Positions 34,646 to 46,518 of a stretch of DNA of 64,000 nucleotides are shown piece by piece. Origin of the DNA: Mytilisepta virgata (taxonomy: Eukaryota > Mollusca > Bivalvia > Mytilida > Mytilidae); contig CM051521.1 in assembly GCA_028015205.1 (NCBI GenBank), positions 66,944,314-67,008,313 of the forward strand, in the 5' to 3' direction. Each line of letters starts with the position of its first letter. Position 1 is the first letter of the stretch. The notes under the pieces were generated by a model. It did not search any database and was not told where the DNA came from. It worked only from the letters and a program-made list of their open reading frames with translations. The position numbers were made by a program, and so were the translations under genes.

Positions 34646-36629
34646 TATGTCTGACAATAGAAAAAACAGAAATGATGAGGTGATTATTTTTCACGAAAAA
34701 ATGAGTTAATCTTAGAAATAGCAAAACAGTTGTCACAATTTTATCAAATTTACATTGTTACTAAAGAGATATATTGTTTTTTTTCTATTAGAAGGGGTTA
34801 ATATTTCATCCAATCGGAAGAGGTTTAATACAATAAATGAGGACAAAGTTCAAAATATTGAAAAATCCAATAATGCAACGGATATTTATTAAAACTTACT
34901 ATAGTCCATTAAAAACTCAAGTTGTCAAGGAGTTTGATGCTTTCCTTTTATCAATCAAGTGCCCTACTGGCCAAAGTAAATGTTTATCTTCCAGACTGTT
35001 ACCCCATAGATATAGTCAGGTTGAAGTCTTTGGTTCAGGGGTAACAGAAGGGGGTCTCATGTTACAATCTTATTCAATTTCACAATGGTCTTTAAGTTAA
35101 ATAGTCATTATACATAAATTTATGCCAGGCACAATCTCAACATCAAAATACTTTATAGCTGTTCTGGTCTATTTGTTAAGGATTTCTCCTACATTTGAAA
35201 TCGTTTTCTGTTTAAAGAAAAAGCGTGATTGATCATTTTCAGTTGTCTCGAAATCTCTTTCAGGCATGTTACAGATATTATGGAATGTAAATGTCTATAA
35301 ACTAAAGTTTTTAATGTTCTTTTTCCGTCCTGTCCTTAGACAAAACTCGCTGCTATCGAGAAAGAATCGTGGAGAAAGTACTGAGGTACCAACCAGAGGC
35401 AAATTTTTCACTTGCCCGAACGGAAAGTCCAGGCAGTGATTTACTTGCCCTTCGGGATTTCAACTTTGTAGGGCAAGCACTTATTTCTAACACTGCTCCA
35501 GTGAATTTTCTTGATTCTAATTGGGTACAATAGGTCTAAATGCTTCGTTGTTCTTTAAAATGTAATTTAATTCTTTTTCATTTATATCATTTTATTAGAG
35601 GAAAAAAATTATATACAAGACAAGTTAAAACCCTTACACTACAGTCTCTAGGTACTCCATATGGCTATATGAAATGCCTTGGTTCTGGAGACCAACTGTT
35701 TTTTTAAACAAAACTGAAGTGCCCTTGTGCCAATGTTTCTTGTTACCCAACGACTCTGGCTACTGTAGTACTGACACTAGTCACTAGTCTAGACCCATGC
35801 ATGCATCTGCGAGTTTTGAGATTGTTGGTGTACCCCTGACTTATATAAACCAGCGACTGTTTTGCTATTTTATCATTTTCAATAACTGTTATGACTCTAA
35901 AAACAAAGGGAACACATAATTGAAAATTCTCTGTAGGCATCATGATCAACCAAATGAAAACAATGGGGAGAGCGTGGGAAGACGACGACAAATTTTGCCG
36001 ATTACCAGTCGCTTTTCGCAAAGACTGGCTAATAATTAACAAAACTGCCGATGACCCCAACTGCAAAATTTACGGTAGATTACGAATATGTTGTCATATT
36101 GCTTGTCAGATGCACTGTTTTGGGTATTATTGGCATTTTCGAGGGGTACTCACCTTTGGAGGTCGTGTTTCTTTAATTCTACGCGGGCATTACCTTCTTT
36201 ATGATTGGATGAATTTCCAGCTAAAATGTAAAAACCAATATGATTGGTCGATTTATTCCTTCTCGTCCTTTCGAGACAAGAAAGAATAAATATTTAGTGT
36301 TATAAAAAAGCACTTATTAAATTTTTAATCATTATTTTATCATGTAGTTCAATATTTTCAATTGAATTCAGTTTTAAGCACAATAAAAGTTACATTTCGT
36401 TCTAGTGGAAAACATGGCCGAAGGTCAACATGCCAAACCCAACGCTTTTTTGGTTTCTTTAATTTTAAATGCTGCTGGAAATGTTACACGCATTTGAATT
36501 TGCAGGTATTGTCTGTGTTCTGAATAATGATATGTTAGCGTTAATTCTGTAATTTGGCAGTATTTCCACAGGTACCTTTGGTAGAAAAACAATACATTTT
36601 TGACTTTTATATCGCCCGCGCGGTTTATA
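34646..36629. other. No gene called; two possible exons
   Basis: A strong plus-strand acceptor (TTTTCCGTCCTGTCCTTAG, ending 35339) precedes a 44-bp stretch ending GAG/GTACC at 35383; one frame is open (QNSLLSRKNRGESTE) but has no partner exon. At 35942 a 115-residue plus-strand frame is richer in GC and less repetitive than its surroundings (MGRAWEDDDKFCRLP...). Neither is recognised. 'cttgccc' words at 35415-35505 ending CTAACACTG suggest another hAT-like fragment. Confidence 0.35.
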
Positions 36630-36640
36630 TAAGTCAGGGG
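36630..36640. repeat. 11-bp target duplication, left
   Basis: TAAGTCAGGGG precedes the left terminus of the element 36641-39096 and recurs right after it. An intact, unoccupied version of the joined flank is seen in reverse at 35827-35852. Confidence 0.75.
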
Positions 36641-36689
36641 GTACCTCGAATCACCGAAAACCTCCCGGAAACACCGAAAACCTCCCGTA

Positions 36690-37275
36690 AAAACCGAAAA
36701 CCTGATATAATATTACCTAAACCTCATCAAATGTTGCGAAAACCACATCCATTCGATCGGTATGACAATTTTACATCCAGAAAACATAATTTTATTAATA
36801 TTGTATAAGAAATGTGACTTTTATGCATGATTTTCTAAACATAGTGCATTCTATATTAAATCAAAATGGCTGATCGAAAACCTCCCGAAACACCGAAAAC
36901 CTGATATAATATTACCTAAACCTCATCAAATGTTGCGAAAACCACATCCATTCGATCGGTATGCCAGTTTTACATCCAGAAAACATAATTTTATTAATAT
37001 TGTATAAGAAATGTGACTTTTATGCATGATTTTCTAAACATAGTGCATTCTATATTAAATCAAAATGGCTGATCGAAAACCTCCCGAAACACCGAAAACC
37101 TGATATAATATTACCTAAACCTCATCAAATGTTGTGAAAACCACATGCATTCGACAGGTATGACAATTTTACATCTAGAAAACATAATTTTATTGATATT
37201 TTTTAAGAATTAAGACGTTTATGAATGATTTTCTCAGACATAGTGCATTTCATATTAGCTGTAATTCAATATGGC
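36690..37275 (+). repeat. 199-bp tandem repeat, left arm, three units
   Basis: Spacing is exactly 199 bp between the first three units. The third is more diverged at its end ('gataattttttaagaatt'). Adjacent units differ at few positions, suggesting recent amplification. Confidence 0.9.
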
Positions 37276-37559
37276 GGACGGACAGATCGATTAAATGCCC
37301 TAAGGTAAAGTACAATACACTATGTGTATACCTTGAATAAATTAACTTTATTGCCGATTTTGTTCATGTTGGACAACCATTATTTACAATTATCACTACA
37401 CTAATAATGTAAATAATGGAAGAGCCCTCACGCCAAGTTAAGGCCATGAACGATGTGAGGGTAGAATCCCCCTATCCCAGACCTTTATTTGGGCTGTTAA
37501 GTTTTTCTTTAAAGTATATACATATACATTTATTTTGATAATAGTATGAATTTAAAAGT

Positions 37560-37800
37560 TATTTATTTTTATATTGAGATATCCTGCACAAGGCACGGGC
37601 ATATCTGTAATAGTCCGCGAAAAAGTTATTTATTTTCAAAATAAAAAAGAAAGTTAAAACTAGTAATATATCCTGCACAAGGCACGGGCATATCTGTAAT
37701 AGTCCGCGAAAAAGTTATTTATTTTTATATTTTAAAAAGATAAGTTAAAACTACTGAGATATCCTGCACAAAAAGGCACGGGCATATCTGTAATAATACA
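37560..37800 (+). repeat. ~90-bp tandem triplet in the element centre
   Basis: 'atcctgcaca' at 37581, 37670 and 37761, each followed by 'aggcacgggcatatctgtaa' and the first two by TAGTCCGCGAAAAAG. Confidence 0.9.
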
Positions 37801-38654
37801 CTATTAATCATGCTTAATTAATCACTATTAATTATAAGACATTTCTTAACATAATAAAAGTATTCACTTTGAAGAAATAAATTAATATTAATAATTAATA
37901 AATTAATTAAGGTGTTCTAAGCGTGACCAACCATACAGATAGAAGTATGTAAGTATATTTTAATATATATATTTTTTTAATCCAGATTTCTTTCTTATAT
38001 TTTTGGTGAAGGATTATCAATTTAGTAACGCATTATTGATTTGTTTTTATTACAGGTCAAACAGATAGAAATGGACAGCAATAGAAGTGTGACCATCCCA
38101 ATTAACAAACGTGTCAGAAATCAAGGAACTGTACAATACACAATATAATCGATGATAAATGTCAGAAGTTGAAAAAATTACTGCTGTTTTGTTTATATAA
38201 AAAAAACTAAAATAATAGCTTATTTGTAATTTGTTTTACATGTATCTTGCCTTAGTATGCCACAAAATATTGCATTTAACCAAGAAGCCTTAATTCAAAT
38301 TCACACTTCCAATTAAAATTTATTTAGATCGTTTTCATCTAAGAAAAAATAATTTATACAATTAAAATTTAGTAAATTTAAATTAAAGAAAACATAAATC
38401 TCATATCCCCCCCATTTTATAAAAACCAAATTTTTGAGAATTTTTTTTTTCTAGTTATAATAAGTAACCATCTTTCATCTTTTTCTAAACAATTATGCTA
38501 ATTGGGCTATAACCACAGTTATACAGTACAACTTTCTTTGTTTTTCTTTAATGTTTAATTGGCAATTAAAGTTGATTAAAACCATAGAGTACAAAGCCTG
38601 GGTTTATGATATACACAATAATTAATTTTAATGTACCTTCAGGCATTAATCGAT

Positions 38655-39096
38655 ACGTTGATCAGCCATTTTGATGTAATATAGAATGCACTATGTCTAA
38701 GAAAATCATTCATAAAAGTCTTATTTCTTAAACAATATTAATAAAATTATGTTTTCTAGATGTAAAATTGTCATACCAATCGAATGGATGTGGTTTTCGC
38801 AACATTTGATGAGGTTTAGGTAATATTATATCAGGTTTTCGGTGTTTCGGGAGGTTTTCGATCAGCCATTTTGATTTAATATAGAATGCACTATGTTTAG
38901 AAAATCATGCATAAAAGTCACATTTCTTATACAATATTAATAAAATTATGTTTTCTGGATGTAAAACTGGCATACCGATCGAATGGATGTGGTTTTCGCA
39001 ACATTTGATGAGGTTTAGGTAATATTATATCAGGTTTTCGGTGTTTACGGGAGGTTTTCGGTATTTCCGGGAGGTTTTCGGTGATTCGATGTACCG
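38655..39096 (-). repeat. 199-bp tandem repeat, right arm, two units
   Basis: Reverse complement of the left-arm units, 199 bp apart (38826 and 39025). Two units here against three on the left, so the arms differ in copy number. Confidence 0.9.
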
Positions 39097-39107
39097 TAAG
39101 TCAGGGG
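39097..39107. repeat. 11-bp target duplication, right
   Basis: TAAGTCAGGGG, identical to 36630-36640, followed by TACACC as in the unoccupied relative at 35827-35852. Confidence 0.75.
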
Positions 39108-39135
39108 TACACCTGCATGGAGGATGCATGCGGTA

Positions 39136-39260
39136 CTTCGAATTACCGAAAGTATCCTCAAAATTTGCCTAAACACCGTCAAAATATGCGAAAACATCGC
39201 TAAAATTGTGAAAATGATATTATTTCGTCGACATATGGTGTTTTGGAAAGTATTATATTA
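39136..39260 (+). repeat. Degraded left end of a second foldback copy
   Basis: 'ggtacttcgaattaccgaaa' followed by spaced 'aaacaccgtcaaaatatgcg' resembles the left end of the element at 36641 (GGTACCTCGAATCACCGAAA, then ATGTTGCGAAAACC) with many changes. It lies 29 bp beyond the right duplication, so this family may have hit the site more than once. Confidence 0.45.
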
Positions 39261-40722
39261 ATGATCAAATGTGAGTTTTACAGTACATGTATTGTCATTG
39301 ATGTCAACGTGCATTCCCATTGAATTTGAAACCAAAAGTGCTAGCAGTATAATCAGGAACATTAACTCTGCTACAGATTGGTAGTAGAATATGATGTTTC
39401 AGTCGGATTGCCAAGTCAATAATAGTGCCGTTTTTATTGACAGGGTCACATGACTTTTAAATTTGAAAATGGGTCATTTTTTGTAATGTCAATCACCTGC
39501 CGGTTTTTTTTTTGCTATAAATTATCATACATGTGATATCCCACGCATTGTTTTATATTCATCTTTTCCCACTCGCTTGGCTAGAGGTAATAATTAATAA
39601 AACATAAAAACTGTAGTGCCCTATACATCTAACTTCTAACGACAAGTTCTGTTTTGATAACTTTGGTTCATGTATATCAGAAACCAAAAGTAACAACTTA
39701 ATTTCAGAACTGTTTTTACAAGACCGATGTACTTCTTTCTACAAATAAAACTAAATCCGAATTTTCAATACTCTCGCGGTTGTCTACAACTTTATAAAAT
39801 GATCAAAGACACATTTGTGATGCATTATTTGTGGCTTTCGAATTTGATGTTTAACGAAACTAGCAGAGACCTTAACCTCTTATCAACAATTTCAAATAAA
39901 AATACCTAAAATTATTTTCTCAATCTCGCACTGAATTTCACTTGTAAATCCCTGGCCAAAGGACTATAGATTCATACAACATACAATAAAAAAATTAGAT
40001 ATAATAATATGAAAATAAAGCTAATTTCTAGTATTATCATTATTGTGCTACAGCATCATTTGTGTGAATCATATAAAATTATATTTGAATTCGATCTTAT
40101 TTGTCCCAAATTTCAAATTTTCTTATCAACTGAACAACATTCCTCAGACAAATAAATCAATAAACAAATTACCCAGTTAATGCAATAAAATCTTATAAAC
40201 GAATTACCCACATAAACAAGTGTAGCTTACATAAACAAAACATGCAAAACATTAAACAATAAAGCAACTAAAATTATGATGTCTGTACATAAACAGTATT
40301 CAATATAATTGTTCAATAATGGTAATGTCATTTAAAAAAAAATAAAATGTCACTTTTAAACATTCTTCGCATTTTATTATTTCGTACGTCAATGAATAGT
40401 GGCGAAACAATTTTCACACAGATATAAATGGGAATAGCGAAACAATTTTCACATATTCTGAATCTTCTCTACCATCAGACATTATTGTATCCAAACATTT
40501 GTAGACATAGTGGCGAAACAATTTTCATGAACGTGAATAGCGAAACAATTTTCACATACTCAAATTCTTCAACATCAGAACGTCAATGTAGCGAGACAAA
40601 ACTCACACATATTATTGTATTAAAGGTGGTGGTTTTTATGAATGTGCTCGCTGGCTTTGCTTGTTCATTTATAAAAAATTTTCAATTGGCTTGGTAAATT
40701 CTGACAAGCAAATCATTCTCGG
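39261..40722. other. No gene seen
   Basis: AT-rich. It contains 'cttttcccactcgcttggc' (39562-39612), shared with 48968-49021. The motif 'gcgaaacaattttcac' occurs three times at 40403-40555, a short irregular tandem. At 40672-40706 a small piece of family 1 HINE body ('tcaattggcttggtaaattc') is present. Confidence 0.5.
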
Positions 40723-40727
40723 TGTTG

Positions 40728-41018
40728 CAGTGTTCCAGCCAGCCCAAAATAGAGGGATGCACCACCCCTCTGCCTTTTTGGTGCTCCCCTCTGCCCTTTT
40801 CATTTTAGAGGTGGAATTAAATGTAAAACAGCCAATTTATAATGACAAAAATAGATTTGTTGTATTAAACTTGTATAAGAGTTGGGGAAACAGTCTAAAT
40901 AGGCTACAAAAGGACCTTAAATAACAATAATATGGTAATTCACATCAATTATTAATTTCATTTGTGCCCTTTTTGTACAGATGCGCCCTTCTGCCCTTGA
41001 ATCCTAGCTGGAACACTG
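40728..41018. mobile_element. 291-bp hAT-like MITE with 5-bp TSD
   Basis: The termini CAGTGTTCCAGC and GCTGGAACACTG are inverted repeats flanked by TGTTG (40723-40727 and 41019-41023). CCCTCTGCC and CCCTTCTGCCC words cluster inside both ends. The CAGTG start, subterminal repeats and absence of coding capacity point to a hAT-derived MITE. A 5-bp duplication is unusual for hAT; the hAT5-type subgroup would fit, from memory. Confidence 0.7.
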
Positions 41019-41023
41019 TGTTG

Positions 41024-42780
41024 GAAGGTTATGATAGGACTCGGCTTGAAGTTCATTCAGAGCAAGAGACTCGGGACTCAAACGTGAAAAATTATACTTA
41101 TTGTAATGTTCTTGTTAGTATTGTAGCGTTTGTAAGGGCAAGAGATGGAAATATCTGCCTTACAGCCGATCTAACTGGTTATGATAGATCTAAACTGACA
41201 AGATATTATCTATTGGTAGCATAGACACGGTCAGAGGCACTGGCCATATTTTTGTGTATCAAAAATACCAAGATAGTTTAAGTAAACTATATATATTTTA
41301 TTAACACAACAAAGTCAACAATATATTTCATTTCGAACATTCAAATAATATTAATATCCCCCAGAGCGTTAGAACTGTACGGGGACCCCCCAATAGTAAT
41401 GGCACGGGACAGTTGTAAAAGTTGTAGTAAAAACGTTATTGACATGGGAACTAGGTCAAATACAGGTCAGGTCACTAAATAATAACAAAGGGGACATACG
41501 CAGTAAAAACTGGTATTTGTTTGCTACGATTGCAGGTGGTAACGCTCTGGTAAATTCTACAGGGTATAAAATGATAAAAGTCCATGGTATCGGGCTGCAA
41601 TCTTGGGGTCCTAGCAGACGAAATTGGGGTTTATATACCCTTATGGGGTCCTCTAAATAATCTGATTGGCTAGAGGCCCCCTTCCATGGAAACTACAACT
41701 GTGCATGCGTATGTCGCAAAACGGAAGTAAACAAGGAATATGGCGGGTGATAAAGTTTGGAAATACGACGAAGGGAAAATCAGGGACAGGGGCTTAGCGG
41801 AGCTTACCCTTAACATTATATTAGCAAAGTTACAATCAATAACTCTTACGTAAATGAACAAGAAAGGTATGAAAGTGGGACAAGAAATATATAGGGCGAA
41901 CATAAGCTTATAGGGCCTAACAGTAACAGGGTACGAAACGTGGGAAAACAGTGGGACGAACTCGTGCCTATTCCCTGGGCCGGGGTATACAATAATATAC
42001 AATAAATATACACAATATAAATAACATCAACTCGATAATAACTTGTAATAATGTTCATCATGTAATATAAATGTCTCTCTCAAATCACGCACGCGGTAAC
42101 AGTACTCATAAATAGCACAACGAACACGAGCAATATAAAATAGAAACAAGTAAAACAAAAGTGCTAGAGTACTGTAATGAAACAATAATAATTCATGCAT
42201 ATTATTTACAATATATGAGTCCTAGCCTTATCCTAACTTTGTTTCAGTATCAAAATGTAGACTCTGTTGTATCATTACAGGTGTAATAATCAGGATGACT
42301 CATTGTAACAATAGCGTGCCAATGCACACATACGTGAACAAGCAATAAAATATGGACCAACTATTTGCATTTTTGTAGCGTGGCTATTCACACATACAAA
42401 AGGTAATGAAGTTCAGGAAACATACCATATGGTGTTACAATTCGCACATGCAATAAAGTAGATAATAAAGTAAATGAGTCTGTTGCAAAATTTCAGGTCT
42501 TGTCTTTACCAGGGAATTTTTCCAAAACAAAATGATCATGAGGCCAAAATGAAAATATTGCTTTTTCCCCTCGCCCTGACTGACTCAGTGAAAACCCCAC
42601 CGACAAAAGTTTTATTCCGTTTTTTTCGTAACATTTTTTTTTTTTATTTGCGGATCAATTTCGGAGTCAATCCCGGACGAGATTTGCGCTTTATTGTGAC
42701 AGGAAGTTTTTTTATTTTTCATTGGATTCTATCTAAAATCAAAAAAGTTTCATGGTGCGGAAGTTCTTTACAGACCATTT
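41024..42780. other. No gene called
   Basis: A 37-codon plus-strand frame at 41740-41853 (MAGDKVWKYDEGKIRDRG...) has a plausible start context and complex composition, but no partner exon or known domain. Frames at 41439-41660, 41670-42002 and 42474-42842 are unassigned. The last overlaps the approach to the reverse-transcriptase relic. Confidence 0.35.
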
Positions 42781-42789
42781 TTTACAGAC

Positions 42790-44270
42790 TATTGTATCCG
42801 ATCAGTGGACATATACAAAGATACTACGTCTTTTATCAATAAAACTGAATACCTGATACTGCCTAAAGATGTTATTTTAGCATCGTTCCACATTACTAGT
42901 ACTAGTATGAAACGAGTGGAAATCACTAGTGCGGTTAACAGATCATGGCCTAGATTAATGAAACATAGATTTGAGATAGCTTTACCACATAAGAAAATTA
43001 TGCTTGACATAATTAAATTTATTCTTCAGAACAACGAATTCGAATTAAATAGTAGATGTATAGACAAAAAATAAGGGTACCAATGGTTGCTCCAATCTCT
43101 CCCAGTCTTACTAATTTACGTATGTTTGAAATAATAACACATATAATTGAATTGTACATACTTTTAGACAAAATAATCTTGCTGTCCATGTAACGAGACG
43201 ACGGTTTCATTATATTTAACGGTAATAGAGGAATTGCGTAATTTTTTTGAAATAATGAAAACTGTTCATTCATTACTAAAGTTTACATGTAAAATATCAG
43301 ACCATAGCTTGGAATTCATATTAACAGTATTTAAAGGGTATAGGTTTCTATATAATAAAGACATAATCTTTCGATCAATTTAATTGAGGTCTTGAGCTGG
43401 CATGTCGGGAACTCTTGGTAGTCCTTTGTTAATATATATTAATCGTTTTCATTTTGCTTAGTTTCTTCTGTTACCTTTTTTAACATCAGACTTCGACATC
43501 TTTTGAACTGAATTTTACTGTGTGTATCGCTGTGTTTGTTTATTCCACATCAGCTAGAGGTATAGGGGAAACCCACCGCATTTTTGCGCCTGTCCCAAGT
43601 CAGGAACCTCTAGCCTTTGTTATTCTTGTGTGTTTTTTTAAAATTTTGGTTCATTTGTGTATGTTACGGAGTTTGGGTGCCATCCATTTTGCTGAACTAG
43701 TAAGCATTTTTGTTTAGGGGCCAGCGGTATTTTCTCGCTGCATTGAAGACCATTGGTAGCCTTGAGCTCTTTGGTCGGGTTGTTGTCTCTTCGAAACATT
43801 CCCTGTTTCCATTCTCTTTTCTATTCAAAATACGCATACTTTAGATTTAACGTTATGTAGAAAACCTACGGAAAACTTTTGGTACTTACATAGCTCATCA
43901 GCACTCCCCTCTTTTGTGTTTGAAGGATTTATATTGGGAGAAATAACTAGATTGATTAGACTTACCAACAAAAAGACCTTCATATCTCAACTTGAAATAT
44001 TTATTATAAATCTTATCAAAAGGTGTTATAAACGATGCAAAATTGAACCTTTAATAATGCGAAAAACTTAACCTTGACAGAGAAAGTACAATTCAATACA
44101 AAAAACAAATCCAAGATAAACACCCCACTTGTATTTACAGCAAAATATAACCCGACTCTTTAAGAAGCATTGGTATTATATCCAACATGATGAAGAGAGC
44201 AACAGAATCTTTAAAAGGCTGCTTATTATTGCATATAAAATACATAAAAATATAAAAGATTATCTCACAT
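42790..44270 (+). pseudogene. Penelope-type reverse transcriptase relic
   Basis: Translating all three plus frames gives, in order, DTTSFINKTE (about 42817), a damaged motif A region, MVAPISPSLTNLRMFEI (about 43080; motif B), RDDGFIIFNG (about 43195; the catalytic aspartates with the preceding Tyr codon lost to a stop), LLKFT...LEF...FKGYRF (43275-43350), then after an insertion LCRKPTENFWYLHSSS and LIKRCYKRCKIEP (43850-44060) and KHWYYIQHDEESNRIFKR. The order and motifs match the fingers-palm-thumb of Penelope-like element reverse transcriptases. It has several stops and frame changes and is not functional. R1 copy 2 splits it. Confidence 0.65.
43377..43824 (+). repeat. Interspersed repeat R1, copy 2 (unoccupied)
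   Basis: Begins near 'ttaattgaggtcttgagctgg' and ends at 'ccattctcttttctattc'. It interrupts the reverse-transcriptase relic between its palm and thumb parts. Copy 1 (14035-14427 plus 17376-17470) carries HINE copy C at the position matching about 43486 here; this copy does not, so it shows the pre-insertion sequence. There is no coding frame; the class is unknown. Confidence 0.75.
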
Positions 44271-44275
44271 CAGTT

Positions 44276-44709
44276 ACACTTAAATAAATTATCTATATAA
44301 AAGTAAAATTCTTTTAAATTAAATAAATGCAAGACAATTTTTAATGGAATGAGACCACCAGTGTTGTACTTCATTCCTCTTCAATGAAAATATAAAGTTT
44401 TGTGATTGGCAGCAACACGTTTTCATGTCGTCTTTATAAACAAAAGGCTTGAGGTGCCTGATGAGGATAGACCTTGGTTCATAAAACCTAAGCAGAAACA
44501 CTGAACAACTACATGATGATTTTCTCGACTAAGTTTTGGCAAGTCTGACTAAGCAGGGAAGCAAACCTTATAGCATTACATGTAGGTCTTTTTCACAATG
44601 TTGGTCTTGGAAACTAAAAATAATATAAAATTCTGTTGAACAAAAAAAAAACTTTTGACCTACCTATCTACCCTCCTCTGAAATGTAGGGTCGGGATAGG
44701 GGAAACATA
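44276..44709. other. No gene seen
   Basis: AT-rich spacer between the relic and HINE copy E. The 60-residue frame at 44319-44501 is unremarkable. Confidence 0.45.
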
Positions 44710-46518
44710 TTTTTAGCTCACCTGACCCAAAGGGTCAAGTGAGCTTTTCTCATCACTTGGTGTCCATCATCCGTCGTCCGTCCTCGTCCGTTAACTTTTA
44801 CAACAATCTTCTCCTCTGAAACTGCTGGGCCAAATTGAACCAAACTTGGCCACAAGCATCATTAAGGTATCTAGTTTTAAAAATGTGTCCGATGACCCTG
44901 CCTGCCAACCAACATGGCCGACATGGCTAAAAATAGAACATAGGGGTAAACTGCAGTTTTTGTTTTATATCTCAAAAACTAAAGCAATTAGAGCAAAACT
45001 GACTGGGGTAAAAATGTTCATCAGGTCAAGATCTACCTGTCATGAAAGTTTCAGACGAATCGGTCAACCCTTTGTTGGGTTATTGCCCCTGAATTGTTAA
45101 TTTTAAGGAAATTTTGCAGTTTTAGGTTATTATCTTGAATATTATTATAGATAAAGACAAATTGTAAACAGAAAAAATGTTCAGCAAAGTAAGATCTACA
45201 AATAAGTCAAAATGACCAAAATTGTTGATTGACCCCTTATAGGAGTTTTTGCGCTTTAAACACGGCATCCAGCGTAAACTTTCCTTTAAAGATCTTTTCC
45301 TCTCACACCACTGGGCCAAATGAGACCAAACTTTGGTGGAATGGTCCTTGGGTGGCCCCCTTCCAAAATTGTCTGGCATCCCCGACTTCCAACCGAGATG
45401 GCTGCTGTTACTAAAAATAGAAAAAAAGGGGGTGACTTTGAAAAATCTTATATGAAACTACAAGTCCAGTTGCAACCAAAGTTGGCAGTAATAGTTCTAG
45501 AGGTTCTCTTTCAGAAATATGTCCAATGACCCGGACTGTTAACCAAGATGGCCGCTATAGCCGAACTTAGTTTAACATAGGGCCTTATGGGAAAATTCAT
45601 TGAAAAATCTTCTCGTTTGAAACAACTAAGCCAATTAGAATTAGACTTGGTAGCAATGGTCCTTAGATGGTCCTCTTTCAGAATTTTGTGCGATGACCAA
45701 GACGGCAACCAAGATGGCTGCCACACCGGAACTTAGTTTAACATAGGGCCTTATGGAAAAATTCATTGAAAAATCCTCTTGTCTGAAACCACTTGACATA
45801 TTGGAGCCAGACTTGGCAGCATTGGTCCTTAGGAGGTCCTCTTTCAGAATGTGTCAGATTTCGTGGACTGTGAACCAAGATGGCCACCACAGCAGATCTT
45901 AGTTTAACATAGGACCCTATGGGAAATTCACTCAAAAATCTTCTCGTCTGAAACCACTAAGCCAATTAGAATTAAGACTTGGTAGCAATGGTCCTTAGAT
46001 GGTCCTTTTTCAGAATTTCCTGCGATGACCCAGACTGTCAACCAAGATGGCCACAACACCCAAACTTAGTTTAACATAGGACCCTACGGAAAAATTCATT
46101 GAAAAATCTTCTTGTCTGAAACCAATTGACATATTGGAGCCAGACTTGGCAGCATTGGTCCTTAGGAGGTCCTCTTTCAGAAATATGTCGATCACCCGGA
46201 TTGTCAACCAAGATTGCTGCCACACCGAACTTTGTTAAATATTGGACCCTATAGGAAAATTCATTTAAAAATCTTCTAGTCTGAAACCACTTAGCCAGTT
46301 GGAACAAGACTTAGCAGAAATGGTCCTTAGATGGTTCTCTTTTAGAAATGTATCCCTTGACCTGGACTTAACCAAGATGACTGCCACAGCTGAAATTAGT
46401 TTAACATAGAATCCTATAGAAAAACCAGCCAAATTGACTGCAACACTTAAATTTTTAGGTCTGCTCAAGGTGAAAAATTAAATCCAGGTGAGCGATACAG
46501 GCTCTTGAGAGCCTCTAG
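44710..46518 (+). mobile_element. HINE/Helentron-like element, family 1, copy E
   Basis: The 5' end reads TTTTTAGCTCACCTGACCC, pairing with GGGTCAAGTGAGC, then GTCCGTC repeats. The 3' end reads CCAGGTGAGCGATACAGGCT, the stem-loop GGCTC-TTGA-GAGCC and CTAG/TTA. There are about six internal ~165-bp units with 'aaccaagatggccgccac' and 'ttcattgaaaaatcttcttg'. It is complete at both ends and the cleanest example of the family in this window. No protein is encoded. The many short open frames on both strands come from the repeat units. Confidence 0.8.

Larger units (their letters stand above)
36641..39096. mobile_element. Foldback-type element with tandem-repeat arms
   Basis: The termini GTACCTCGAATCACCGAAAA and, inverted, CGGTACATCGAATCACCG are flanked by an 11-bp duplication TAAGTCAGGGG. 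The left arm holds three 199-bp units (cctgatataa at 36701, 36900, 37099), the right arm two in opposite orientation (38826, 39025), each with ACCGAAAACCTCCCG, 'catcaaatgttgcgaaaacc' and 'atggctgatcg'. The 1.4-kb middle contains a ~90-bp tandem triplet and otherwise no coding frame. Inverted arms built of tandem units plus a direct duplication fit foldback elements, but the duplication length and ends match no superfamily I can name. Confidence 0.75.

Noticed and set aside
35340..35383. Possible 44-bp plus-strand exon behind a strong acceptor
   Set aside because: Very short, no partner exon in phase and the donor is poor; a chance match cannot be excluded.
44846..46468. Many short ORFs in HINE copy E on both strands
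   Set aside because: They come from repeated ~165-bp units, have no domains and recur in every copy.
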